55,272 nucleotides of DNA from Nitrospirota bacterium (GTDB lineage: Bacteria; Nitrospirota; Nitrospiria; JACQBW01): NCBI GenBank assembly GCA_016194305.1, contig JACQBW010000024.1, forward strand, positions 1-55,272. The letters run 5' to 3'. The notes beneath the pieces were generated by a model. That model ran no database searches and was not told the DNA's origin. It saw only the letters and a program-made list of their open reading frames with translations. This document shows positions 17,727 through 26,076 of the stretch, in pieces; the stretch's first letter is position 1; each line of letters starts with the position of its first letter. Position numbers and translations under genes: made by a program.

Positions 17727-18542
17727 CTAGATAAACCTGTGCGGTCCCTTTGCCAGAATATTGACCAGGAAGAAAGTGAACACAACGCCCATAAAACCAA
17801 TGATTGCCAAATAGGCGGCCTTCCTGGCTCTCCAGCCGATGGTCAATCTTCCATGAATCATCCCAAGATAAAATAACCAGGTAATCAAAGTAAAAATCCT
17901 CTGCGGGTCCCAGACCCAATAGGAGCCCCAGACATCACTCGCCCAGATCGCTCCTGCCAAGATTCCGAGCGTTAAGAGAGGAAAGCCTGCAGAAATCGCC
18001 CATTGATTCAATTGATCAAGCAGGTCCAGTGACGGGAGTTTGTAATACAGTATGCTGAATCGCTTTGATTTAAGGAGTCTTTCCTGAATCAAATACATCA
18101 ATCCGGCAACAAAAGCGATTGTAAAGGCCACCCCCCCCAACACAGAAAGTGTCGTATGAATACCAAACCAGGAACTGTTCAGGTCAGGCTGAAGTGTCCG
18201 GATTTCATGCGGAAACGCTGCGGCAGATGCCAGGAAAAGAAAAGCCAGGGGCAGAATGAACGATCCTAGGATATGAATCCGGTATCTCACTTCCAGAACC
18301 AGGTAAGTCAGGATCATGGCCCATGAAAAAAAGGAGAGCATTTCGGGCAGATTGGACAACGGAAGATGTCCCGATTCAACCGTCCTAAGCAGGAGAGCGA
18401 TCGTATGAAAAAGAAAGCCCGCTGCCGTGACTCCCAGTGCGAATTTGGAGAACGAGTCTTTTTTGCTGGAAAAGTAGAAGAGATAAAATACCGTTCCGAC
18501 AAAATAAATCAGGATGGTAATTTTAAAGAAGAAGATATTCAT
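17727..18542 (-). CDS. CcsA/HemX-family cytochrome c assembly protein
   Basis: 271 residues with eight hydrophobic helices. The tryptophan-rich haem-handling motif WGSYWVWDP is near residue 205, followed by a conserved His in GMIHGR. The family moves haem to apocytochromes c (CcsA/CcmC) or, as HemX, controls HemA amount; lying first in the operon directly before hemA fits either. It is shorter than plastid-type CcsA, and no CcsB/ResB partner is in the window, so HemX-like function is possible. The promoter TTGACA-18-TATAAT is 76 nt upstream. Confidence 0.85.
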   Translation of the reverse strand: MNIFFFKITILIYFVGTVFYLFYFSSKKDSFSKFALGVTAAGFLFHTIALLLRTVESGHLPLSNLPEMLSFFSWAMILTYLVLEVRYRIHILGSFILPLAFLFLASAAAFPHEIRTLQPDLNSSWFGIHTTLSVLGGVAFTIAFVAGLMYLIQERLLKSKRFSILYYKLPSLDLLDQLNQWAISAGFPLLTLGILAGAIWASDVWGSYWVWDPQRIFTLITWLFYLGMIHGRLTIGWRARKAAYLAIIGFMGVVFTFFLVNILAKGPHRFI

Positions 18543-18617
18543 CGCTTCGCTCTTATGACCCCTAACTTGAGTTCATCATGATCAGGACAGCTGTAACCCT
18601 CGATAAACTATCATTTT

Positions 18618-18647
18618 ATTATAGAAATGAAACCGAAATTATGTCAA
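18618..18647 (-). promoter_or_regulatory. Strong promoter of the ccsA-hem operon
   Basis: On the minus strand TTGACA (18647-18642), 18-nt spacer, TATAAT (18623-18618): both hexamers match the consensus. It drives the minus-strand run beginning with the ccsA/hemX-like gene. Confidence 0.85.
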
Positions 18648-18665
18648 GCACTTAAAGTTTAGAGA

Positions 18666-18695
18666 TTGACTTGTCGCTGTCGAAAAGAGTAGTAT
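18666..18695 (+). promoter_or_regulatory. Promoter for the first DUF151 gene
   Basis: TTGACT (18666-18671), 18-nt spacer, TAGTAT (18690-18695), 35 nt before the start codon. It is divergent from the haem-operon promoter with about 20 nt between the -35 boxes. Confidence 0.65.
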
Positions 18696-18729
18696 TTATC
18701 TTTGAATTTACTCATCTTTTTGGAAGGTC

Positions 18730-19185
18730 ATGTTAATTCAGATGAAAATAAGAGGCATGATGTTTGATCCTCTGAACAACTCTTATATTGTAATTCTAAG
18801 GGATGAAAATAACAGTGAAATTCTTCCAATCTGGGTAGGGAAAGCTGAAGCCAACGCAATTAGTCTCGCTCTTGAAGGCGCTCTATCTGCCCGACCGCTC
18901 ACCCATGATTTAATCAAGAATATACTGGACACGCTCAATGCAACCGTTATTAGCTGTGTCATTACAGATCTCAAGGAAAACACTTATTTTTCAAAGCTTC
19001 ATTTAATGTTTAAGGATTCAGAATATACCATCGACGCGAGACCGAGCGACTCCATCGCCCTCTGTCTTAAGACCGAAGCCCCCATTTTCACCAGCGAAGA
19101 AGTGTTAAAAAAACATAGTGCCGAAGAATTAGATCGCTGGCTGGACAATATTCGACCGGAAGACTTTGGAAAATATGACGCTTAG
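18730..19185 (+). CDS. Bifunctional nuclease family protein (DUF151), copy 1
   Basis: 151 residues. It matches the DUF151/BFN fold: 'LPIWVGKAEANAISLAL', 'ARPLTHDLIKNIL', and 'IDARPSDSIALCL' are the family's conserved blocks, with RPSDS the likely active-site strip. Characterised members are small nucleases; physiological substrates in this kind of organism are unknown. A GGAAGG site lies very close to ATG 18730, and ATG 18742 is a possible alternative. It overlaps the next lipoprotein gene by 11 nt. A second copy follows at 19912. Confidence 0.88.
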   Translation: MLIQMKIRGMMFDPLNNSYIVILRDENNSEILPIWVGKAEANAISLALEGALSARPLTHDLIKNILDTLNATVISCVITDLKENTYFSKLHLMFKDSEYTIDARPSDSIALCLKTEAPIFTSEEVLKKHSAEELDRWLDNIRPEDFGKYDA

Positions 19186-19801
19186 TCAAAAACAGGGCCT
19201 CTTTTCCTCACACAGCTTTCTGACTACTCTCCTGGCTCTCTTTTTTTTTAACGGCTGTGCTTCGATAGACCACAATTATTCCCTGAATTATAAGAAGCTG
19301 ACCCTTTCTCATGACCAATTGGTCCACGAAGGCCTAGCGGTACTTCCTATGAGCTTTCGATATGAGCAGGAACTCTATATCAAAACCGCCCAGTCCATTT
19401 ACCTGAAAAATCTCAAGGGAATTGAAAAAGATATTGCTCTGATTGAACCGTCAGAAGCAGCTAAACTTTCAAAAGAATCTGGAGTTTACGAAGCCTATTT
19501 ACAGCTGACCCAGATGGACTTGCAGAAAGAAGTTCCCCGTGAGCTTCTCATCCGAAAGGTGGGAAGGGCAATAGGTAAAAGATTTCTGATGATTCCTGAA
19601 TTATCGGATACTCGAATTTCCGAAGGAGCCACACAACTCAAGATCAGAGCCCAAATTTGGGATATCGAAGTGGGTGAAATTGTCTGGGAAGCGAGTGAAG
19701 AGTCTCGAGGATATGTCATACTGATCTTTCCGCAAACGGCTGCGCCATTTGAAAAAGTCATGGAGGTGGCCTCCATCGACCTCATCAAAAAAATCCCTTA
19801 G
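19175..19801 (+). CDS. Hypothetical lipoprotein between the two DUF151 genes
   Basis: 208 residues from ATG 19175 (a TTG at 19166 is in frame but less likely). The signal peptide ends in the lipobox FFNGC (Cys near residue 28), so the product is an envelope lipoprotein. The mature part, about 180 residues, alternates strands and helices and ends with 'RAQIWDIEVGEIVWEASEESRG', reminiscent of the CsgG/LpoB-like group of periplasmic lipoproteins. That assignment is only a resemblance by eye. It begins inside the first DUF151 gene, so the two are translationally coupled. Confidence 0.6.
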   Translation: MTLSQKQGLFSSHSFLTTLLALFFFNGCASIDHNYSLNYKKLTLSHDQLVHEGLAVLPMSFRYEQELYIKTAQSIYLKNLKGIEKDIALIEPSEAAKLSKESGVYEAYLQLTQMDLQKEVPRELLIRKVGRAIGKRFLMIPELSDTRISEGATQLKIRAQIWDIEVGEIVWEASEESRGYVILIFPQTAAPFEKVMEVASIDLIKKIP

Positions 19802-19911
19802 CCGGCTGTCAGGAAAAGTTACCTATGCTTTATTATGGTCGCTCGACGGGACCGGCCACCCCACTGACTCGGCAACACTCAAGTTGATGACTTAGAGGAA
19901 TTGAAAACGCA

Positions 19912-20367
19912 ATGAAAATTGAAGTCAGTGTCGAGGGCGTCATTCTTGATGCCCAGTCTAACCAGCAAATGCTTGTCCTGAAACCGAAAACAAAAGGGGA
20001 TGGGAAATTTCTTCCAATCTGGATAGGAAACGCCGAAGCCGTATCGATCAAAACGGCGTTGTCTCAAAATTCTACAATCCATGGAAGACCTCTTACCCAC
20101 GATCTTCTCAAAAACATGTTAGCCTATTTTCAGGTACCGCTTCAAAAAGTGGTGATTTACAAACTGGTTCAGGGGACATTTTTCGCTTATCTTTATTTCA
20201 GCAAGGATGGGAGTGAATGGCAGGTTGATTCAAGACCAAGCGACGCCATTTCGATGGCAGTCCGAGTGAACATTCCCATCTTCGTAGAAGAAGACGTTTA
20301 CAACAAGAAACAGGTCCGTTACAACGAAAAAACGGATCCCATTGAGATACCAAAAGGCTCATCCTGA
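19912..20367 (+). CDS. Bifunctional nuclease family protein (DUF151), copy 2
   Basis: 151 residues, the same length as copy 1 and clearly paralogous: 'LPIWIGNAEAVSIKTAL', 'GRPLTHDLLKNML' and 'VDSRPSDAISMAV' match block by block. The divergence is large, so the duplication is old or the copies came separately. The ribosome-binding site is weak (AGAGGAA is about 13 nt from the ATG). It sits 110 nt after the lipoprotein gene and ahead of the rplM promoter. Confidence 0.87.
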   Translation: MKIEVSVEGVILDAQSNQQMLVLKPKTKGDGKFLPIWIGNAEAVSIKTALSQNSTIHGRPLTHDLLKNMLAYFQVPLQKVVIYKLVQGTFFAYLYFSKDGSEWQVDSRPSDAISMAVRVNIPIFVEEDVYNKKQVRYNEKTDPIEIPKGSS

Positions 20368-20382
20368 ACCGATATTTTTTGA

Positions 20383-20411
20383 TTGACAATCTCACTTCCA
20401 TGGGTTATTAT
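20383..20411 (+). promoter_or_regulatory. Promoter of rplM-rpsI
   Basis: TTGACA (20383-20388), 17-nt spacer, TATTAT (20406-20411), 41 nt before the rplM start. Near-consensus and properly spaced. Confidence 0.8.
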
Positions 20412-20451
20412 TCCACCTTTGTTTTAATCTTTTTGGAAAAGGACTTTTCAA

Positions 20452-20892
20452 TTGAATATCTCGAAAACAACCCAGATTAACAAAGATACGGTCATACGAA
20501 AATGGATCATTCTTGATGCAACCGATCAAATCTTGGGTAGATTGGCGACCCAGGCCGCCTTGCTCCTGAGGGGAAAACATAAACCGGTTTTCACTCCCCA
20601 CCTGGACCTGGGGGATCACGTCATCGTAATTAATGCTGAAAAGATTAAATTATCCGGGAATAAGTTAAAAGGGAAGCTCTATCAACACCATACGGGGTAT
20701 CCTGGCGGGTTAAAGACGATTGCAGCCGGAAAGTTGCTGGCAGAGAACCCTGAAAAGCTCGTGTTCAAGGCTATTGAAGGAATGATTCCCCACAATACGC
20801 TTGGATCTGAAATTGTTAAGAAATTAAGAGTCTATAAAGGCTCAGACCATCCCCATCAGGCGCAACAACCCGAGCAATTGACCTTAAAATAA
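20452..20892 (+). CDS. rplM: 50S ribosomal protein L13
   Basis: 146 residues with the L13 blocks LGRLATQAALLLRGK, DHVIVINAEKI and YHHTGYPGG-like 'YQHHTGYPGG'. The start is TTG at 20452, supported by AAGGA about 9 nt upstream and by the length of the N-terminal extension before 'KWIILDAT'. It is co-transcribed with rpsI, 7 nt downstream. Confidence 0.97.
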   Translation: MNISKTTQINKDTVIRKWIILDATDQILGRLATQAALLLRGKHKPVFTPHLDLGDHVIVINAEKIKLSGNKLKGKLYQHHTGYPGGLKTIAAGKLLAENPEKLVFKAIEGMIPHNTLGSEIVKKLRVYKGSDHPHQAQQPEQLTLK

Positions 20893-20899
20893 GGAATTC

Positions 20900-21292
20900 A
20901 TGGCCACCATATTAAACATTTCAACGGGAAAAAGAAAAGAAGCTGTAGCCCGGGTTAGTATTGAACCCGGTGACGGCAAGATTTTGATCAACAAGAAGCC
21001 GATCGACCATTACTTTCCAAGAGGAACATGGAAAATGATGGTCAGACAACCTTTCGAAGTTGTCGGATTAAGCGGACGCTATAATGTGACTGCTAACGTC
21101 TATGGTGGAGGCCTGACTGGTCAGGCGGGCGCAGTTCGCCATGGCATTGCCAAAGCGCTACTTGTTCTGAACCCTGTTTTGAGAGAGCGTCTGAAAAAAG
21201 AAGGCCTCCTCACCCGAGATCCGAGGACCAAAGAAAGAAAAAAATATGGACAAAAAGGGGCCCGGAAAAAATTCCAATTCTCCAAACGTTAA
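20900..21292 (+). CDS. rpsI: 30S ribosomal protein S9
   Basis: 130 residues. It begins at the family's 'GKRKEAVARV' block and ends in the usual basic tail KKYGQKGARKKFQFSKR, whose last residues reach the decoding centre tRNA. Second gene of the rplM-rpsI pair; a terminator follows after 30 nt. Confidence 0.97.
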   Translation: MATILNISTGKRKEAVARVSIEPGDGKILINKKPIDHYFPRGTWKMMVRQPFEVVGLSGRYNVTANVYGGGLTGQAGAVRHGIAKALLVLNPVLRERLKKEGLLTRDPRTKERKKYGQKGARKKFQFSKR

Positions 21293-21321
21293 TTTTTTCA
21301 TTTAAAATATGATTTCGAAAG

Positions 21322-21352
21322 GAGGGTGGCATTTGTCACCCTCTTTTTTTTT
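21322..21352 (+). terminator. Terminator of rplM-rpsI
   Basis: GAGGGTG (21322-21328), loop GCATTTGT, CACCCTC (21337-21343), then nine T. It lies just upstream of argC and inside any upstream-extended reading of argC. Confidence 0.9.
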
Positions 21353-21362
21353 AGGAGAAAAA

Positions 21363-22412
21363 ATGAAAAATAAAATAAGAGTGGGAATTATTGGTGCAAC
21401 AGGGTATACGGGCGGAGAGCTTTTGCGCCTGCTGATCAATCATCCTTCGATTCAGATCACGGCATTAACTTCGGAACAGTCTGCCGGAAAAAAAATAAAA
21501 GATCTCTTCCCTTCCATGACTGGAATTCTCGATGTCACTTTAGAAAAAAGCGACTCGTTGGAACTCCCCCGGAAGGCAGACCTCTTCTTTCTCGCTGTTC
21601 CGCACGGGATGGCGGCAGAAATGACGCCGCGCTTCATGTCAAAAGTGACACGGGTGATTGATCTGAGCGCAGATTTTCGCTTGAAGAAGCCTGAACTTTA
21701 TTCGAATTGGTACCATTTCGAACATGCCAATCCAAACTTGCTTTCTCAGGCTGTCTACGGACTGACTGAAATAAACCGCGATGCGATTAAAAAGGCAAGT
21801 CTGGTGGCAAATCCGGGCTGTTATCCCACTTCTATTTTACTTCCCCTTTACCCTCTCCTGAAAGAAGGGATCGTCGATTTGAGTTTTCCTTTAATTATCG
21901 ATGCAAAATCCGGCGTTTCTGGTGCGGGCCGGACTCTTGACCTCCGAAGTCACTTCTCTGAAGTCGACGAAGGAATCGGTCTTTATAAAACCGGAGGGAA
22001 ACACCGCCATATTCCTGAGATCGAGCAGGAAATTGAAACTTATTCCGGGACCGCAGTACCGATTGTATTCACCCCCCACCTTATACCGATCGTGCGTGGT
22101 ATGCTTTGTGTCATCTACATCAAATTAAAAAGCAAAAAGGTATTTTTGGAAGATCTTTATCAAAAATATTATGGTAACGAGACCTTTATTAAAATCCTCT
22201 CTCCGGGTTCCACGCCAAACCCAAAGAACGTGAAAGGCTCAAATTATTGTCATATCGGATTCTCAAAGGAATCGCGTACCGGCGTCTTTTCTCTTTATAG
22301 CGCAATTGACAACCTCACGAAAGGGGCTGCCGGACAAGCGATACAGAATATGAATTTGATGTTCGGATTTTCGGAATCGTCCGGTTTAGCCTCGATTGGA
22401 ATCTTCCCATGA
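21363..22412 (+). CDS. argC: N-acetyl-gamma-glutamyl-phosphate reductase
   Basis: 349 residues. It reduces N-acetylglutamyl phosphate to the semialdehyde in arginine synthesis. The NADP loop GATGYTGGEL (residues 11-20) and the catalytic Cys153 in ANPGCYPTS are present. ATG 21363 has AGGAG 7 nt upstream; an in-frame ATG at 21309 is rejected because the rpsI terminator lies between. The stop overlaps argJ by 4 bp. Confidence 0.96.
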   Translation: MKNKIRVGIIGATGYTGGELLRLLINHPSIQITALTSEQSAGKKIKDLFPSMTGILDVTLEKSDSLELPRKADLFFLAVPHGMAAEMTPRFMSKVTRVIDLSADFRLKKPELYSNWYHFEHANPNLLSQAVYGLTEINRDAIKKASLVANPGCYPTSILLPLYPLLKEGIVDLSFPLIIDAKSGVSGAGRTLDLRSHFSEVDEGIGLYKTGGKHRHIPEIEQEIETYSGTAVPIVFTPHLIPIVRGMLCVIYIKLKSKKVFLEDLYQKYYGNETFIKILSPGSTPNPKNVKGSNYCHIGFSKESRTGVFSLYSAIDNLTKGAAGQAIQNMNLMFGFSESSGLASIGIFP

Positions 22413-23614
22413 AACTGAGCTATGAGGGTCTTGCCGAAGTACCCGGGTTTCTCGGCTCCGGACTTTTTTGTGGAATTAAACAGATTCAGAAGCCCGATTT
22501 AGCTCTGATCTATTCGACAACGGAATGCTCCGCCGCCGGGGTGTTTACCCGGAACCAGGTTGCCGCATCCTCGGTCATCATTACGCGGACTAAACTTCTG
22601 AAGGGAGGCCGGGCCCGGGCAGTCATTGTTAACAGCGGAAATGCCAATGTGTGCACGGGTAAAGCGGGAGAGTCGTCCTCATACGCCGCTATTCAAGCCA
22701 CCGCCCGATCACTTCGGATTGACGAAAGAGATGTTCTCATCGCGTCAACCGGGAAGATCAGCGAACCACTTCCAATTAAAAAGATTATCCGGGCCATTCC
22801 GAAATTAGTCGGACAACTCTCGGTCTCCGGCTGCCATCTCGCGGCAGAAGGGATTATGACCACCGATACCTTTCCAAAAAAAATTACCGTCAAAGGGAAA
22901 ATAGGGGGGAAGATTGTTACGGTTGGGGGATTTGCCAAGGGCTCCGGGATGATTCACCCCAACATGGCCACCATGCTTGCTTTTTTTGGTACCGACGCAG
23001 TAATTTCCTCTTCTCTTCTTAAAAAAATCCTAAAGGCGAGTACGGATCTTTCGTTTAATTCCATCACAGTGGATACCACAAGTACCAATGATATGGCGAT
23101 CGTTTTGGCCAACGGTCAGGCCCGGAATGAACCATTCAAAGCAGGCACAAGAGAATTTACCCAATTTTCGGAATTGATGCAGGTCGCCAGCCGGGAATTG
23201 GCCAAAATGATCATTCAAGACGGAGAAGGAGCAACGAAAGTCATTTCAATCGAAATAAAAGGTGCCAAAAATAGAAGCGATGCCCGAAAGGTTGCCTATT
23301 CCATCGCTCAATCCCCGCTTGTTAAAACAGCCTTTTTTGGAGAGGACCCCAATTGGGGACGCATTATGGCTGCAATCGGATGTTCGGGAGCGACCCTTTT
23401 GGAAGAAAGGATCTCGATGTCGATGAACGGGATCCCCTTTGTAAAACAAGGTATCGGTTTTGGAAATAAACGGGAAAAGAAAGTCGCAAACATTTTGAAA
23501 GAAAGAGAGCTCTCTTTAATCGTCGATCTCTCCATCGGCAAGGAGAGCGCACAGATCTGGACTACAGACCTTTCCTACGACTATATCAAAATAAACGCCT
23601 CATATCGCACCTGA
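22409..23614 (+). CDS. argJ: Ornithine acetyltransferase / N-acetylglutamate synthase
   Basis: 401 residues. It moves acetyl from N-acetylornithine to glutamate, giving the cyclic arginine route; some members also use acetyl-CoA. The autoproteolysis and nucleophile site HPNMATMLAF has Thr188, where the precursor splits into alpha and beta chains. The N-acetylglutamate-binding block EDPNWGRIMAA-like 'GEDPNWGRI' is present. Overlap with argC is ATGA; aat starts 7 nt after the stop. Confidence 0.96.
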   Translation: MKLSYEGLAEVPGFLGSGLFCGIKQIQKPDLALIYSTTECSAAGVFTRNQVAASSVIITRTKLLKGGRARAVIVNSGNANVCTGKAGESSSYAAIQATARSLRIDERDVLIASTGKISEPLPIKKIIRAIPKLVGQLSVSGCHLAAEGIMTTDTFPKKITVKGKIGGKIVTVGGFAKGSGMIHPNMATMLAFFGTDAVISSSLLKKILKASTDLSFNSITVDTTSTNDMAIVLANGQARNEPFKAGTREFTQFSELMQVASRELAKMIIQDGEGATKVISIEIKGAKNRSDARKVAYSIAQSPLVKTAFFGEDPNWGRIMAAIGCSGATLLEERISMSMNGIPFVKQGIGFGNKREKKVANILKERELSLIVDLSIGKESAQIWTTDLSYDYIKINASYRT

Positions 23615-23621
23615 TGAAACG

Positions 23622-24209
23622 ATGGGCATTCCAAATGCATTGACACCTCTTCTTCTGGAGACCGCCTACCGTAACGGTATTTTCCCAATGGGTCACCCTG
23701 ACGGAAGTTTCGACTGGTATTCTCCCGATCCAAGAGGCATTATTGACCTCAATCATTTTCATTTTCCATCCCGATTGAGCCGTACACTTCGTCAGGAAAA
23801 GTTTTCCATTCAGATTAACCATGACTTTGACCGGGTCATTCGGGAATGTGCCGCAAGAAAAGAGACCTGGATTACCGAAGAGATTATCTCCTCCTACATG
23901 GCGCTTCACCGTCTGGGGAAAGCCCATTCCGTAGAAGCTTACCTGAGAAACCATTTGGCCGGAGGGCTTTATGGCGTCGCTCTCGGTGGCGCTTTTATGG
24001 GGGAATCGATGTTTACACTCGAAAGGGATGCTTCCAAAGTCTGTCTGGTCTACCTTGTTCAGAGATTGAATGAGAGAGGATTTCAGCTCCTCGATACGCA
24101 ATTTATCACTCCTCATCTTAGACAATTTGGAGCCATTGAGATAAAAAGACAAGAGTATATGAAGCGTCTTCAAAGGGCTTTGGCTCTCCCGTGTCAGTTT
24201 GTCCCCTGA
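23622..24209 (+). CDS. aat: Leucyl/phenylalanyl-tRNA-protein transferase
   Basis: 195 residues. It adds Leu or Phe from tRNA to proteins with N-terminal Arg or Lys, marking them for ClpAP/ClpS turnover. Conserved blocks: 'YRNGIFPMG', 'DWYSPDPRG', 'GGLYGVALGGAFMGESMF', and 'LLDTQFITPHL'. It is about 40 residues shorter at the N-terminus than the E. coli enzyme, as in other compact members. It is coupled to arg genes only by position. Confidence 0.92.
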   Translation: MGIPNALTPLLLETAYRNGIFPMGHPDGSFDWYSPDPRGIIDLNHFHFPSRLSRTLRQEKFSIQINHDFDRVIRECAARKETWITEEIISSYMALHRLGKAHSVEAYLRNHLAGGLYGVALGGAFMGESMFTLERDASKVCLVYLVQRLNERGFQLLDTQFITPHLRQFGAIEIKRQEYMKRLQRALALPCQFVP

Positions 24210-24255
24210 GAGACTGGACACCCTGAATTTTATCCTCACTTTTTTTGATAAGTAT

Positions 24256-24285
24256 TTGACACTTTTGATTCATTTTTGCTAAGAT
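24256..24285 (+). promoter_or_regulatory. Promoter of the hrcA heat-shock operon
   Basis: TTGACA (24256-24261), 18-nt spacer, TAAGAT (24280-24285). The last base of the -10 is the first base of the CIRCE element. Confidence 0.8.
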
Positions 24286-24311
24286 TAGCACTCTTACTCA
24301 TTGAGTGCTAA
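24285..24311. promoter_or_regulatory. CIRCE operator (HrcA-binding site)
   Basis: TTAGCACTC (24285-24293), 9-nt spacer, GAGTGCTAA (24303-24311): a perfect 9-9-9 CIRCE inverted repeat. It covers the transcription start region, so HrcA would block initiation of its own operon. Confidence 0.97.
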
Positions 24312-24325
24312 AGTTTCAGGCCCCT

Positions 24326-25336
24326 ATGGAAAAAGAAGATCTAAATTACCGGGACCAAAATATACTCAAAGCAACCATCGCGTCCTATATTAAGACGGCC
24401 TCCCCGATCGGTTCTCGAACGATTACTAAACAGTTCGATTTCGGTATCAGTCCCGCAACTGTTCGGAATATCATGGCCGATTTGGAAGATCTTGGTTTCT
24501 TAGCCCAACCGCATACATCAGCCGGAAGAATTCCGACTGAAAAAGCTTACCGTTATTATGTTAATTACCTGTTAGACGAAAAAACGGAAGAATTTGAGCC
24601 GTATCAGCTAACTCAAACCGAAGATTTTTCTGTTTTGCTCGGGCATACTTCCAAAATGCTTTCTCTTCTTTCGCGATATACCAGCATCATTATGGCTCCA
24701 AAACTCAGCAATATCATGTTTAAACATATCAAATTTATCTCATTGAGAAAGAATGTCATTCTGGCGATTTTTGTGAATCATGAAGGAAATGCCTACAATA
24801 AAACCTTTGAAAGCGATGAGACCCTGACTCAAACCGAACTCGATCATCTTGCGACCATCATCAATGAAAGATTCTCCAACAAGAATCTGGAAGAAATTCG
24901 GAAACTTCTGACGCGGGAGCTCAAGGAAGAAAAAAAACATTACGAACATCTTTTAAACAAGGTATTTGAATTGAATAAGAAAAATAAAAATGACTTTCAG
25001 GATCAGAAATTATTTGTGGAAGGGACGACCAATTTCATGGACCTTCCTGAATTCATGGATATCGAAAAAATCAAATCGGTCTTCAAAGTATTTGAAGAAA
25101 GACTCGTACTTGTCAAATTGCTCGACCGTTTTCTCGCCTCGGAAGGAACCCAAGTCCTAATTGGTTCGGAAAATCCTTTTTTAGAAGAAAATGAATGCAG
25201 TCTGGTCATTTCCACCTACAAATTAAGCGAAAAAGAAATTGGCGCGGTAGGGGTTATCGGTCCCATTCGAATGGAATATCCGCGCGTCATCGCATTGGTC
25301 GATTACACCGCGAAAATGTTATCCAGAACTAATTAA
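24326..25336 (+). CDS. hrcA: Heat-inducible transcription repressor HrcA
   Basis: 336 residues from ATG 24326. A GTG at 24305 is in frame but lies inside the CIRCE arm, so it cannot be the usual start. The N-terminal winged helix has 'ASYIKTASPIGSRTI' and 'SPATVRNIMADLEDLGFLAQPHTSAGRIPT', the HrcA hallmark; the C-terminal GAF-like domain ends in 'GAVGVIGPIRMEYPRVI'. It represses through CIRCE and needs GroEL or similar for folding. First gene of hrcA-grpE-dnaK-dnaJ. Confidence 0.97.
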   Translation: MEKEDLNYRDQNILKATIASYIKTASPIGSRTITKQFDFGISPATVRNIMADLEDLGFLAQPHTSAGRIPTEKAYRYYVNYLLDEKTEEFEPYQLTQTEDFSVLLGHTSKMLSLLSRYTSIIMAPKLSNIMFKHIKFISLRKNVILAIFVNHEGNAYNKTFESDETLTQTELDHLATIINERFSNKNLEEIRKLLTRELKEEKKHYEHLLNKVFELNKKNKNDFQDQKLFVEGTTNFMDLPEFMDIEKIKSVFKVFEERLVLVKLLDRFLASEGTQVLIGSENPFLEENECSLVISTYKLSEKEIGAVGVIGPIRMEYPRVIALVDYTAKMLSRTN

Positions 25337-25359
25337 AACCTAATTCAAGGGCAATCCGT

Positions 25360-25917
25360 ATGATGTCACAAGAGTCAAATGAATCAAAATTAAACCAGGG
25401 AGAATCCGCTTCTGAAGATATTCTTCCGTTTACATCTGAACAGGAAGACGGAAAAGAGACATTGCAAGAAAAGAAAGAGAAGGAAATTCAAGAACTAAAC
25501 GATAAGCATCTGCGACTGATCGCAGAATTTGAAAATTTCAAAAAGCGGTCTTCCAGAGATCAGCTGGAATATATGAAATACGCCTATGAGCCGGCATTGA
25601 AAGAAGTCCTTCCGATCCTGGATAATCTGGAAAGAGCTTTTAAACATTCAAAGGAATCAGAAGATATTGAAAAATTAAATGAGGGCCTTCAATTAATCCT
25701 CAAACAGAGTCAGGAGGTTTTGTTAAAACTGGGAGTTTCGCCGATTCCTTCCAAAGGAGAACCTTTTGACCCGGCGAAACATCAGGCGATTACTCAAATA
25801 GAGACCGATGAAGTGTCTGAAAATGTCGTTGTCGATGAAATTTCAAAAGGGTATCTCTTCAAAGATCGTGTTCTTCGTCCCTCAATGGTTTCCGTCTCCA
25901 AGAAAAAAACCAAATAA
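25360..25917 (+). CDS. grpE: DnaK nucleotide-exchange factor GrpE
   Basis: 185 residues. A long N-terminal acidic coiled coil (about 35-100) is followed by the beta domain with 'GVSPIPSKGEPFDPAKHQAI' and the C-terminal 'LRPSMVSVSKK'. It releases ADP from DnaK. It lies 23 nt after hrcA. The start is ATG 25360 or the adjacent ATG 25363. Confidence 0.96.
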   Translation: MMSQESNESKLNQGESASEDILPFTSEQEDGKETLQEKKEKEIQELNDKHLRLIAEFENFKKRSSRDQLEYMKYAYEPALKEVLPILDNLERAFKHSKESEDIEKLNEGLQLILKQSQEVLLKLGVSPIPSKGEPFDPAKHQAITQIETDEVSENVVVDEISKGYLFKDRVLRPSMVSVSKKKTK

Positions 25918-26076
25918 AGTGCCCCTTATCCCTCTGGAATTGCCTATTTGCGATAAGAACAGGTAATTAATTTCGAAGACCCCCCTTGATTTCCATTCAT
26001 AATGTGATTAAAAGGAGTCCAAGAGGGTAGATTAAGTCATTTTTACATTGATATTATTGAAAACAGGAGGTTTTAG

